DNA of 64,000 bases, from the NCBI GenBank assembly GCA_002794735.1, contig NBAZ01000034.1:62001-126000 (forward strand). Reading direction: 5' to 3'. Below the pieces are notes generated by a model. It did no database searches, was not told the DNA's origin, and saw only the letters and a program-made list of their open reading frames with translations. Shown here piece after piece: positions 12,099-22,073 of the stretch (positions are counted from its first letter, which is position 1; each line of letters opens with the position of its first letter). The translations under genes and the position numbers were made by a program. The stretch comes from Pyrrhoderma lamaoense (lineage: Eukaryota > Basidiomycota > Agaricomycetes > Hymenochaetales > Hymenochaetaceae).

Positions 12099-12825
12099 TT
12101 ATACGACTGTACCAGCGTTTGAGGCAATACGAGGCCACAAGTCAGCCTAATTGGATCAAAAAATTCATTTTTAAGTAAAATAGACTGGAGCATATAGGTA
12201 AAAAAATTGTACTCACGCATTCTTTTGCTACTGGGCCAGTAATAGCAGAACCCTTCATTTCGCCCTTGGGGTTGACAATTACACCAGCGTTGTCCTCAAA
12301 GTAGAGGAAGACACCATCTCTTCGGCGCCATGCCTTGCGTTGACGGACGATAACAACGGGCATAGCTATGAAAAAACGCAGATTTTTTAAATTCATTGTT
12401 TCCGTACGACATTTGGTTTCATGAAAACGTACTCTTCTTCCTTAATTCTGGCTTTCCCTTCTTTACGGAAGCGACAACCATGTCGCCAACACCAGCATCC
12501 GGGAGACGATTCAAGCGAGCACCGAATCCGTAAGGCTCAATGATACGGAGTGACCTGGCACCACTGTTGTCTGCACAGTTGACAACTGCACCGGTCGGGA
12601 GACCGAGAGACATACGGAATTTGTTTCCAGATGCGCCAGCACCTATTCACGAGAGCACAAAAGTCGATAGTGAAGTCGCGCAATAGATAAAGACCCGGCA
12701 CAGTTTTGATGCAAGAATTTTAGTATCAGTATAGACATATATTAATCCGTGATATTCAAAGCCTTGTCTGTCAGTATTCGCCTAGTGCACAACGAGTGTT
12801 CAGTTTACTTACCGCGTTTCGACAT
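12099..12825 (-). CDS. RPL23: 60S ribosomal protein L23 (uL14)
   Basis: Cytosolic large-subunit protein uL14, 139 aa, which sits at the subunit interface and contacts 25S rRNA. Exons: 12813-12825 (13 nt), 12433-12642, 12217-12365, 12099-12146, all GT-AG, phases closed at 420 nt. The sequence starts [20 protein letters not shown] and shows the uL14 signature around [16 protein letters not shown]. It continues through [20 protein letters not shown] and [20 protein letters not shown] to the end [14 protein letters not shown]. Length and ends match the eukaryotic family (about 140 aa). The 170-nt first intron was checked for a boxed C/D snoRNA and none was evident. This is an undamaged gene and a good internal control for local sequence quality. 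Confidence 0.97.
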
Positions 12826-13925
12826 TTTTGTTTTGAGGAGGTTTGAAGGTCTTGCCGATCGTCTTATTTTTCGATACCGTAGCTCTGACGGTCAATGATG
12901 CGTGGGAAAGTGTCCATTAAAACTACATAGCACTAATCCAATAAGTACGTCGTTGTGTTATGTAAGTTTATTACTAATATCAGGGAAAAACTTTACTATT
13001 AATAGAAACGGGACCAATATTTTCTGAAAATAAGTCGCTTCCGTCGCCCGCCGTTTGAAGACCGTAATTCGACTTAAGTGATCAAGTGTATTTGCATTAG
13101 AGCAAAACTCAATTTATGTTTTAAGCTTACAATTCATCGTGCATAAAACCGAGCTTTGAACATTTCCGGACGAAAATCCGATATCATGAAGACATAGAAC
13201 GAACTGTGTAGTAAGCTATATTTTGAAACTGCTACACGGTCTTCTTTTATTCCCGAACTTAAATGGGGAAAAAAGAAACACTTGATACTCATCGATTTCA
13301 TCTCATTTTCTTAACATGGGTACGCTTCGAGCACATCTTTTCATCGTGTATTGATCGGTTAACATGATTCGAAGTTATATTGTTCTCTGCCAATCAGCAT
13401 ACTTCTAGGAGAGCTGTAAATGAAGCTAGTAAAATTTCATGAAGGGTAAGCGAGTTGAATAGGTACAAGTGTTTGTTTTATTGCTTGAAGATACTTCTTT
13501 ACCAGGAAAAAAAGAATATGCTGAGAAGAATAAAGCCGCATATTTTTATATCTTACACTTACCTTCACCGCTAGCGCGCTCGTCAAGCCTTGCCGAGATG
13601 GTCCAAAGATTTTCAGTGATCTGATCGCGACCAGAAAAAGGAAATTATTATCTTACTGCCGAGTCTTTTGGGGTTCCCGAGGATAGCCGTGTACGCATAC
13701 AGCGTCATGTTCAATCTCTTCACTCTAAGCGAAGGAAAAAGGAGCCAAACACAAGCACATATCAAGATGGTATAAATTCTTGTCATCTCCGCCAAAGAGT
13801 GAAATCCTCATCTCTCTTGAGACTTTCAGTTTTCCCAAACTCCCTCTTGCCTTCAACGAATCGCCTTTCAGGCCTTCCCTTGTCCTCCCCACCCAGTCAC
13901 TCTTTTGATCCAACTTCATTTAATA
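12826..13925. other. Divergent promoter region
   Basis: About 1.1 kb between RPL23 (-) and the secreted-protein gene (+). A TATA element for the latter is annotated separately. No additional gene is supported. Confidence 0.5.
13771..13777 (+). promoter_or_regulatory. TATA box of the secreted-protein gene
   Basis: TATAAAT lies 155 nt upstream of the ATG at 13926, followed by a pyrimidine-rich leader (CTCTCTTGAG, CCCAAACTCCC), as is common in strongly expressed fungal genes. Confidence 0.45.
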
Positions 13926-14698
13926 ATGCGCTCCTTCAGCCTCTTCGCCATTGCAGCTGCTGCTTTCGCATCCTTTGCCGGTGCTGCTCCCCTCGACACC
14001 CCCGCTCTTCCAGCCGTCCCAGCCGTCCCGGCTGTTCCCAGGTTGATGCAGTAAAGGGTGTTGTTCCCCGTGATCAGCCACGTGGATGTGCTGCTATCCT
14101 CACCGATGTTAAGGTCCAAGTTGGTGTCAAGATCGATGTCCTCAGTAAGTTCTTTTGATGCCTAGACATTTTTATGTGAATAAAATATTAACCCGTATTC
14201 TTACTTACAGACTACCTTACTCCCGCTAACGCAACCGCTGATGTCATCACCCCCGTCTTGAAGGATGTTGTATCCATCATTGCCGATGCAAGTGTTGAAC
14301 TCCAGGCTCTCGTTGGTCTCGATGTCTCTGTCATTTTGGCCTCAGTTGACGGAACTGCTACCGTTACCGTCGCCGTCATTGCTCAACTCGTTGCTGATAT
14401 TCTCATCGTAAGTTCTCTTTTATTTTGAACTTAAAAAGAATAATAAGCAACTCTTTTTCTTCTCCAGCTTATCTGCGGTGTTCTCGGATTCGTCCTTACT
14501 GTTGTCGCGGATGTTAAGATCCTTCTTGATGTCATCGTCTCTGTTGCTCTCGGTGACTGCCTCTGCAGCCTCATCAGTGCAGTTATTGCTCTTGTCTCTG
14601 GCCTCCTCGCTGCTCTTATTCCCCTTGTCCTCAGCCTCGTTAGCGTCATCCTTTCTCTTGGCCTCGATGTTGTTGGCAACCTCCTCACCATCTGCTAA
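13926..14698 (+). CDS. Small secreted Ala/Val/Leu-rich cysteine-containing protein
   Basis: Function unknown. Exons: 13926-14144, 14211-14407, 14468-14698, about 215 aa. The signal peptide is MRSFSLFAIAAAAFASFAGA, followed by APLDTPALPAVPAVPAV with a repeated PAV unit. The mature part alternates Asp/Val-rich segments (ILTDVKVQVGVKIDVL) with very hydrophobic ones (LVSGLLAALIPLVLSLVSVI), and has scattered Cys (GCAA, LICG, GDCLCS, final TIC). One base appears missing near 14040, where PAVP should run into VDAVKGVVPRDQPRGC. The hydrophobic C-terminus could insert in membranes or self-assemble at surfaces. It lacks the eight-Cys pattern of hydrophobins. Confidence 0.7.
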
Positions 14699-15161
14699 AT
14701 GGGACATTAGCTAATGGAATACTGTTTTCGTATCCATCTACTTTTTGCATTTTTCTTTGTTCCGTCACACTTATTGAACGGATTAGAGCTTCCTATACTT
14801 AGAATAATGTAATTTCCCGTCGTACTACTACAATTAATACCAAACACGGGTTCGGAACGGATCGATTGATAAATTTATTCTGTGTGACCATGAGAGAATC
14901 ACAAACCACTTTTCAAGTGGCTTCGAGGCTTGTAGTAGCTCCATTGTTATACAAGATTTCATCTCTCGACGTAGTCAGCTCGCTGGCGATGTTGTCTTCA
15001 TCGACGAGATCCCGAAGAATAGAATGGGTAGTATTATGCGAAGACAGTTGAGGAAGGAGCAAAGAAAGAGTTTGGAGTAGAAGCATTGAAAGCGAGATTT
15101 CGATGACGATCTATACCCGGACTTCTACTTTTCTCAATCTTTGGCTTCTGGAGAGATAAAC
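14699..15161. other. Intergenic region
   Basis: About 460 nt of spacer. A short open frame at 14866-15051 (+) has no recognisable features. Nothing else is supported. Confidence 0.4.
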
Positions 15162-15839
15162 ATGCCATCATATAATAATGCCCAACAACCCAAAGCTCAT
15201 CCGCACCATGCTCAGTACTCCACGAACTAATTCATATTCGGCCTGCCCATCGCCAACTGCCTCCGATTTTACTGGAGTGACAGATAGTTTCACGGAGGAT
15301 GACACAGGTGGTACGGATGATTATACAAATGATGATACGCTTCCGCTTCAACTCTTATCACCAAACGTACCGTGCAAGAAATCTCAATGGTGGAAAGAGG
15401 TGGAGAAATCGCAACAAAAGACGGCAACTAGATAATGGTGTACGCCGTAGATACGCGTCGCAAATACCCTCGAGTGGTCATACTCTAATGAAGATGAAGA
15501 TACAAATGAAAGAGGCTTTATGTGTAACTATCCGCGCTACAAGTCTTTAATAAGAAACCGTTGCTGACAAGGCATAAAGGTACACATCGCGATAACGATT
15601 ATTTCTGGATTCTCCCAACTGGACTCGTATAGACGCCATGTTATACGTATATCCAGAGATGCGATATATTTACTCCAGAAATGCTAGCCAGTATAGTCGA
15701 AGGTGGTAGAAAGGCTAAAATGGAGGAGAATAAAGATGGTGGAGATAAGGAGAATGTAGCTGAGACGACGAAGATGACATAGAATAGTGGAGAAATTATA
15801 CCAAGAGGACGACCTCGAAAAGGACAATCACTCAAGTAA
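15162..15839 (+). pseudogene. Disrupted zinc-finger/AT-hook protein gene
   Basis: Remains of a putative DNA-binding protein. From ATG 15162 the reading starts MPSYNNAQQPKAHPHHAQYS, then shifts by one base into a Ser/Thr/Asp-rich stretch ending PCKKSQWWKEVEKSQQK. After further shifts it reads SNEDEDTNERGFMCNYPR and FNKKPLLTRHKGTHRDNDYF, which fits the second half of a C2H2 finger (F-x5-L-x2-H-x3-H) with the first Cys pair damaged. The end holds an acidic/basic segment and an AT-hook-like core, PRGRPRKGQSLK, before TAA 15837-15839. At least three frame changes and an in-frame TAG near 15780 interrupt it. It could be a true pseudogene or a poorly assembled gene; the density of defects favours decay. 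Confidence 0.5.
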
Positions 15840-16917
15840 CTTGTGTTGGCATTGATTCACTCTCTCTTCACACACAAACTCATACAAAAAAAAGATTCTC
15901 AGCTTGTATGACTAGTATCTGAATTAATAATATCAGTATCTTAGCTTGTGTCAGTATTTTTACTCTGTATAACTCCACACTAGATCAACATGTAAAACTT
16001 AAATAGAGACTAGAGTTAATATCTCCTTTCGTGAAGACAACTGCGACTTACTTAGAACATAGTCTTGTTTTATAACCGATTGTTATGAAATTTTTGTAAA
16101 AGTTTGATTTACTAGAGAATTCCATACTTGGAATTTTTTCTTAAGATTGGAGAAACCGATTGATTACCGAGTTTGAAGTAAGAAAGAAAAACTGGCCTTA
16201 CATCTCTTAGCTGTAAGTAGAGGAAGGGATAAAATACATAATACATGAGTGGAGTACTACAAGGTAGCGAGGAAAGTTAAATCTTTTATCTGCTCTGAAT
16301 AAGTATCTATAATCTGATTTATATCTTTTAGTTACTAAAAGTACAATCTTAGCCTTAACGTTTTTACAAATGATTGTTGAAAATTTCCTTTTTCATATTA
16401 TGTATAATTCCGATTACCCTTGCACACAAACTCCGCTAATAGCCCGTGTATTCAAGTTACTACATCTCTATTTCCATGTGTTTGTATACATTTTCTACGA
16501 GATCCCGTAGAAGCGGATAAATTCTGAGCCATATGTTCTAACTTCTAATACACTTCTATACGCCTTACTAATACCATCTTTCGGCAGCGGCTTGAAGTGT
16601 ACACGAATCCTTTTTAATTCAAAATTTTAGTCACCCTAAAAAAACTACCAGTATTCGATTTCCTAAATAGGTAAGGAATCACTCTTCATGGTTCCATGAT
16701 CATGAATGATTATCATAGCCAGTTATGCTAATCTGTACGATTCAAAGTATGACCAATGACGTATATTCTCGACCAAGTCTCTCCAAGCATATTGAAAAGA
16801 TAACACTTAGTAATATAAGAAGTAAACTGATATATAAGTCCCATGGGCGTATACAATATCCCCCACCTCACCTAAAAAAAAACTCACTTTTTTTCTTATT
16901 GAATCCCCCAAATAACT
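15840..16917. other. AT-rich intergenic region with reductase promoter
   Basis: About 1.1 kb, markedly AT-rich, no gene. Its last 170 nt resemble the sequence upstream of the reductase at 19701 (described separately). Confidence 0.5.
16740..16840 (+). promoter_or_regulatory. Promoter block shared with the 19701 reductase
   Basis: The block contains GACGTATAT, an AAGCATATT/AAGCGTATT element, ACACTTAGTAATATAAGAA and a TATATAAG box at 16831-16838. The same elements occur in the same order at 19505-19600. TATATAAG lies about 85 nt before the ATG at 16918. The conservation indicates a duplicated promoter. Confidence 0.55.
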
Positions 16918-18326
16918 ATGCCAGCAGTAACATCTCCAGCAAAAGTCCTCGTCTCCGGTGCGAACGGTTACATCGCCGTTTGGGTAGTACGCACCCTTCT
17001 TGATCGTGGTTTCTCCGTACGCGGAACCGTACGCTCTGAGAGCAAGACTACCCACTTGAAGAAAGTATTCAAAGATGAGGTAGCAAAAGGATTGTTGGAG
17101 CTCGTTGTCGTTCCGGATATTACTGTACCCGGAGCGTTTGACGAAGCTGTTAAGGGAGTAGATGCGATTGAGCATACTGCATCTCCTTTCCATTTTAAAG
17201 TTGAAGATCCTGCTGGTAAGTTGGTGACACTTCTATTCACTCTGCATGTAGAATCATTCTCATTTATCTAACCCTCTGCGCTCCTTTGTCTATCCCTGAT
17301 TCGTTAGAACTCATTGATCCTGCTGTGAAGGGGACTACTGGTATCTTAGAGTCAGCAACGAAGTTCGCGTGAGTACACATACTATAATCCGTCGTAATTT
17401 ATATATGCGTTATCTAATACTAACACTATTCTAATTTTCAAATCAAAAATCCAGTGGCCCCAATTAAAACGGATTGTAGTCACTTCATCCTGTGCAGCTG
17501 TCGCAAGCCCGGTTCTACGGGCTGTTCAACGAGAGTGATTGGAACGAAGGAGCATCACGAAGTTCGTGAAAAGGGTAAAGCTGCTTCTGCCGTAGGAATG
17601 TACTGTGCATCGAAGTCTCTAGCTGAAAAAGGTATATTCTATTTGACGCAGTTCAATATGATAGCCCCACCCCCCTTCTTTGTACCCTTCTTCTCCCTTT
17701 TTTGTCTCTCTTATTAATATCGGTGATAAGGAAACTAACCCGACTAAATCTATCCGTAACAGCCGCATGGAAGTACTACGAAGATCACAAGTCCGAGATT
17801 AGTTGGGATCTCGTCGTAATCAACCCGCCGTATGTATTTGGACCGTCTTACACGAGGTCTCAGCGGCGTCCCAACTCAACACGAGTCTTGCCATATTATA
17901 CGATGCCTTGTATACCAAGACCAAGACCCCGAAGAACTTAGTTCAATACAGGGTGGGTGGGTAGACGTGCGTGATGTTGCAATTGCCCATGTACGAGCGA
18001 TTGAGGTACCGGAAGCGGGTGGAAACCGATTTATCACCAGTAGTGGAGCTTTCATCCTTCAGGATTTCAGTAAGTTTCTTGTTTACAATGCTATAGTACT
18101 GTTACGGTGATTGTGGTTACAATCTTATCTATGTGTCTTATAGATGATATTGTAAACGAGTTAGGTCTGTTGGACGCGCCGAAGGGTGAACCGGGCAAAG
18201 GAAAGGATTTCAAGTTTGTATCCGGTACGATTCGTCGAAGGCGGTGAAAATACTCGGATTGAGTTCAAGGATAAGAAGACGACCGCGAAGGATACCATCG
18301 AAGATTTCAAGTCTCGTGGATGGTAA
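16918..18326 (+). CDS. GRE2-like extended SDR reductase, copy 2 (multiple frameshifts)
   Basis: Same family as copy 1, with exons approximately 16918-17215, 17308-17368, 17455-17631, 17763-18069, 18144-18326. Exon 1 is intact (MPAVTSPAKVLVSGANGYIA) and differs from the neighbouring copy at 19701 at only 4 of 99 residues. The YxxxK pair is in GMYCASKSLAEK and WVDVRDVAIAHV is present. Exons 3 to 5 contain several one-base losses: at the exon 3 start (GGCCCC then AATT), near 17510-17525, near 17850, near 17950 and around 18215-18255. Each can be placed by alignment to the 19701 copy and several lie in C or G runs. Either this copy is decaying or the assembly is unpolished here. The splice sites are all retained, which favours error. 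Confidence 0.75.
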
Positions 18327-19700
18327 CTGAATAAATATTGGTTGGAATCACGGCCCTTTTTTCATCATAGATACTGGATTAGTTGTAAATAAACTGTAAT
18401 ACACATATACATGTACATCTAGAAACATCATCATCGCCATCCGAGTTTTGAATTTTGCATTTGAAGTTAGTTGAGTGGAGCATAAGCCTAGGTATAAGAA
18501 GAGCTTTCGTACATCAATCGTGTGTTTTCGATTGTGTTTCGAAGTTGATTGTGCTTCAGATTCTTGTTCTCGAGTAATATAATGGTACTAGTTCCTTACT
18601 AAGTATTTCATTAAGAACTTCGTAGATTTACTCTCTCAAAGATCGACCACACGCAAAAAACACATCAAATAACTACGATACAGTGTAGTAAGGTGAGAAA
18701 CAATTATTATATATACTCATGATCAAGCAAAATAAAGAGCTTATAGATAGTGGTCAATAGAAACCTTGTAGAGTAGGATCAAGCTTCTCGATTCTTGGAT
18801 AATCTTAATGGTAATTTTAGCTTGACAGAAACTGAATTGGATTGCCAGAATCAGATCCGACGGATAAAGTTAAAGTTAGCCTTAGAATACCTTTTAAGCT
18901 GCAAGAAGGGGATAAGGACATCCGCTGATCTCTAGTCCTGTCCAGTGTGGGTGTAGTAGCAGCTGGTATAAGTAGATATGAGTTTGAAATAATGTAAAGT
19001 AGTGGATAAAGTTTACTCTTTCCTGGAGTCTCCGACAAATATTTTCAACTTGGAAATCACAGCATTACCCCTCCCCTCCCTTGATATTCGCATCTTATAT
19101 CATATCATTATCATATAATTTCCGATTTACCTTGAGTGTAAAGTTCCGTTTCTAACCCCTTTTCTCCAAGTTCCCTACATTAGTACATATCTCTTCCCTT
19201 TTTACTCGTGCATTGGTGTATTTTTATTACGAATCCCGAGAAACGGATCAAAAAAGCTCGAGCCAACAAACAGGTTTCAACTCATCTTCTTGTCTTACTA
19301 AGGCTTAACACTCGGCTAGAAAGCCCAAGGGGAGCACGAACTTCCCTGCGAAAGAAGTTTTAGTTATGTTATAGGTTGTTACGTGACAAAGTCACGTCCC
19401 CTCCGACGACATTTGATTTCCAAAAAGGTAAATCATCATCCCTGATTGTACTTGATTTGTGTAAGCCTTCCCTTGTGTTATGAGCTTATCTGCCCATGAT
19501 TTAAAGTACGATCAGTGACGTATATAGCTCACCCACGTCTTACCAAGCGTATTTATAAAGACGACACCTTAGTAATGTAAGAAATATGTGAATATATAAG
19601 GGCCCGCATACACCCACACATACATAACAATATCTCACTCACACACACCTCACAACCACCGACACTTAATTATCTCTGCTTTCTCTTTTGTTAAAAACGA
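18327..19700. other. Spacer between the tandem reductases
   Basis: About 1.4 kb without a supported gene. The right end carries the promoter block shared with the preceding reductase. Confidence 0.5.
19505..19600 (+). promoter_or_regulatory. Promoter block shared with the 16918 reductase
   Basis: Contains AGTGACGTATATA, CCAAGCGTATT, CACCTTAGTAATGTAAGAA and TATATAAG at 19593-19600, in the same order as upstream of 16918. The TATA box is about 105 nt before the ATG at 19701. Confidence 0.55.
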
Positions 19701-21137
19701 ATGCCAGCAGTAACAGCCCCAGCAAAAGTCCTCGTCTCCGGTGCGAATGGGTACATCGCCGTTTGGGTGGTACGCACCCTTCTTGATCGTGGCTTTTCCG
19801 TACGTGGGACCGTACGTTCTGAGAGCAAGACTACCCACTTGAAGAAAGTCTTTAAAGATGAGGTCGCGAAGGGCTTGGTGGAGTTTGTCGTCGTTCCGGA
19901 CATTACTGTACCCGGAGCGTTTGACGAAGCTGTTAAGGGAGTAGATGCGATTGAGCATACTGCTTCGCCGTTCCATTTTAAAGCTGAGGACCCTGCTGGT
20001 AAGTGAGAGTTTATTTTAATTTGTATGCTCATACTTATTTACTCTCTTCGTTTGTTTTTGATTGCTGCTAGAACTCATTGATCCTGCCGTGAAGGGAACC
20101 ACCGGTATCCTAGAATCAGCATCCAAGTTCGGGTGAGTTTACACAAAATCTATTTAATCGTAACGATTATCTCGTAATTAAGCGTTATCTAATCTCTCAT
20201 CTAGTGGATCCCAAATAAAACGAATCGTAGTCACCTCATCTTGTGCGGCTGTTTCAAACCCTGATGCCACCGGGTTACAAACGGAGAACAACTGGAACGA
20301 GGGAAACATTGTTGAAATTCGTGAGAAGGGCAAGAACGCTTCTGCTGCAGGGAAATATCGTGCTTCAAAATCTTTAGCTGAGAAAGGTATGTCATCATTA
20401 TATTCTTATGATGAGGAGGGTTATTGAGATCTTGTTGCTAATTATATTACTATGCGATTGACTATATAACTTGTTGATGACTACCCCTCCCCCCCTCTGG
20501 TGATCCTTGAAACCAGCCGCATGGAAGTACTACGAAGACCACAAGTCCGAGATCAGCTGGGACCTCGTCGTCATCAACCCCCGTTCGTATTCGGACCGAT
20601 CCTACACGAAATCTCAGAGCCCTCTCAGTTAAACACAAGTCTCGCCATCTTATACGACGCCTTGTATACCAAGACAAAGACACCTGAACAGCTGTGTGCT
20701 CTCCAGGGAGAGTGGGTAGACGTGCGTGATGTGGCGCTTGCGCATGTGAGGGCGGTTGAGGTCCTGAGGCGGTGGGAATCGGTTCATTACGAGTGGGGGG
20801 CGTTTATTCTTCAGGATTTTAGTGAGTTTTTCTTCTTTTTCTCTTTTTCTTCTTCTCTCTCTCCCTCTCTCTCTAAAGCCACACTACCGCCCCGCTAACA
20901 AACAATCCCTCATCCACCCTTAACCCTCACCTCACTCTTTTCTAAACAGACGACATCGTGAACGACCTAGGGCTGATAGACGCCGCTCCAAAGGGCGAAC
21001 CGGGCAAAGGGAAAGACTTCAAGTTCACGATCCGGTACGATTCGTCAAAGGCGGTGAAGGTGCTCGGGATTGAGTTTAGGGATAAGGAGACGACTGCGAG
21101 GGAGACTGTTGAGAGTTTTAAGGCTCATGGGTGGTGA
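19701..21137 (+). CDS. GRE2-like extended SDR reductase, copy 3
   Basis: Tandem paralogue of the preceding gene, about 345 aa after correction. Exons: 19701-19998, 20072-20132, 20205-20386, 20517-20821, 20950-21137. Motifs: VLVSGANGYIA (nucleotide binding), IVVTSSCAAVSNP (catalytic Ser region), GKYRASKSLAEK (YxxxK), INPPFVFGPILHE, WVDVRDVALAHVRAVEV and the C-terminal TIRYDSSKAVKVLGIEF. Exons 1-3 and 5 are intact. Exon 4 lacks four bases: one C in the run at 20578-20582 and three G positions near 20768, 20776 and 20807. With these restored all phases close. The substrate is unknown; the family reduces diverse aldehydes and ketones such as methylglyoxal. Confidence 0.83.
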
Positions 21138-21155
21138 ATTTTTTTTATTTTAATT

Positions 21156-21320
21156 TTTTTGGTGGGCTGGTGGTGGAGTGGTGGAGTGGTGGAATGGGGA
21201 AGTGTGGGAGTGTGTGGGAGTGTCTGTTGGGGGAGGTAGGGAGAGGGATGGGTGTAATGGAAGTGGATGTGTTGGGATACGTATGTGTATGTATGTTTAT
21301 AAGTAATTAGATGGGGGGGG
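21156..21320 (+). repeat. G-rich GGTGGA/GTGTGGGA repeat tract
   Basis: Immediately downstream of the stop codon, the strand carries repeated GGTGGAGTGGTGG and GTGTGGGAGTGT units, ending in a run of eight G near 21315. It has the potential to form G-quadruplexes or to affect transcription termination; this is inference. Confidence 0.5.
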
Positions 21321-21904
21321 GATCGTTAATCGTTATAATGGAATACGGAACATTGAACATGGAAACTGGTTCAGGATTCTAAGAAAAAATAATGGGGGCG
21401 GAGATGGAGACGAAGGTTTGATACAGAAGAAGAAGAAACGCGTGATTAAGTTAACGTTGATTCTGACTTCCTTAGATCATGTTGTGCTGAGTGAACTTTG
21501 TGGGTGGCGGGTAGTAGTAGTTACTTACTCACTCACTTCTACTTGTAGTTATCTTCAACTTCTTTAGCTATCTCATAACTTGAACTTGGACGACAGGTAT
21601 AGTAAACCACAACGTTTCCGTATGTTTCTTCTTGTCTGTTATTTGTGTATCACGCGCACGATACGATATGAAGGAGAGTTAAACGTCAAGTATCATTGAT
21701 GCAAAAAAAAAAAAGAAGAGTCAAGAAAGAAGGGAGGGGACGGTGAAGAGGGAAAAGCGAGGGATAAGCAAAACAAAGCAAAAAACAAAAAAACAGATAA
21801 GAGAGTAGGTGGGGTACAAACAACAAGAAACAAGAAAAAAGCGCATCTATTCATACATATTGCATACAACTATCTTTCTCCCTCTCTCTCGTAGGGATTC
21901 TGGG

Positions 21905-21958
21905 TTACATACACATACACACATACACATACACATTCACATACACATACATACACAT
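21905..21958 (+). repeat. ACACAT microsatellite
   Basis: Imperfect array of (ACACAT)n/(ACATAC)n units between the two convergent genes. Confidence 0.7.
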
Positions 21959-22073
21959 GGAAAATCATCGGCGTCGTCGTCACTTGATCATAGGCGAATG
22001 GGAAAATGAGAGAGAGGAAAGGGAAGAAGTCCGTCAAAGAAACTTTTTGACAAACTTTTTGACAAACTTATAC

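Larger units (their letters stand above)
21138..22073. other. Convergent intergenic region with simple repeats
   Basis: This separates the reductase (+) from the carrier gene (-). It contains a G-rich, TGG/GTGGA-repeat stretch and a CA/TA-rich microsatellite, each listed separately. No gene is supported. Confidence 0.5.

Noticed and set aside
12643..12812. snoRNA inside RPL23 intron 1
   Set aside because: Ribosomal protein introns often host snoRNAs, but no C box (RTGATGA) with a D box could be found.
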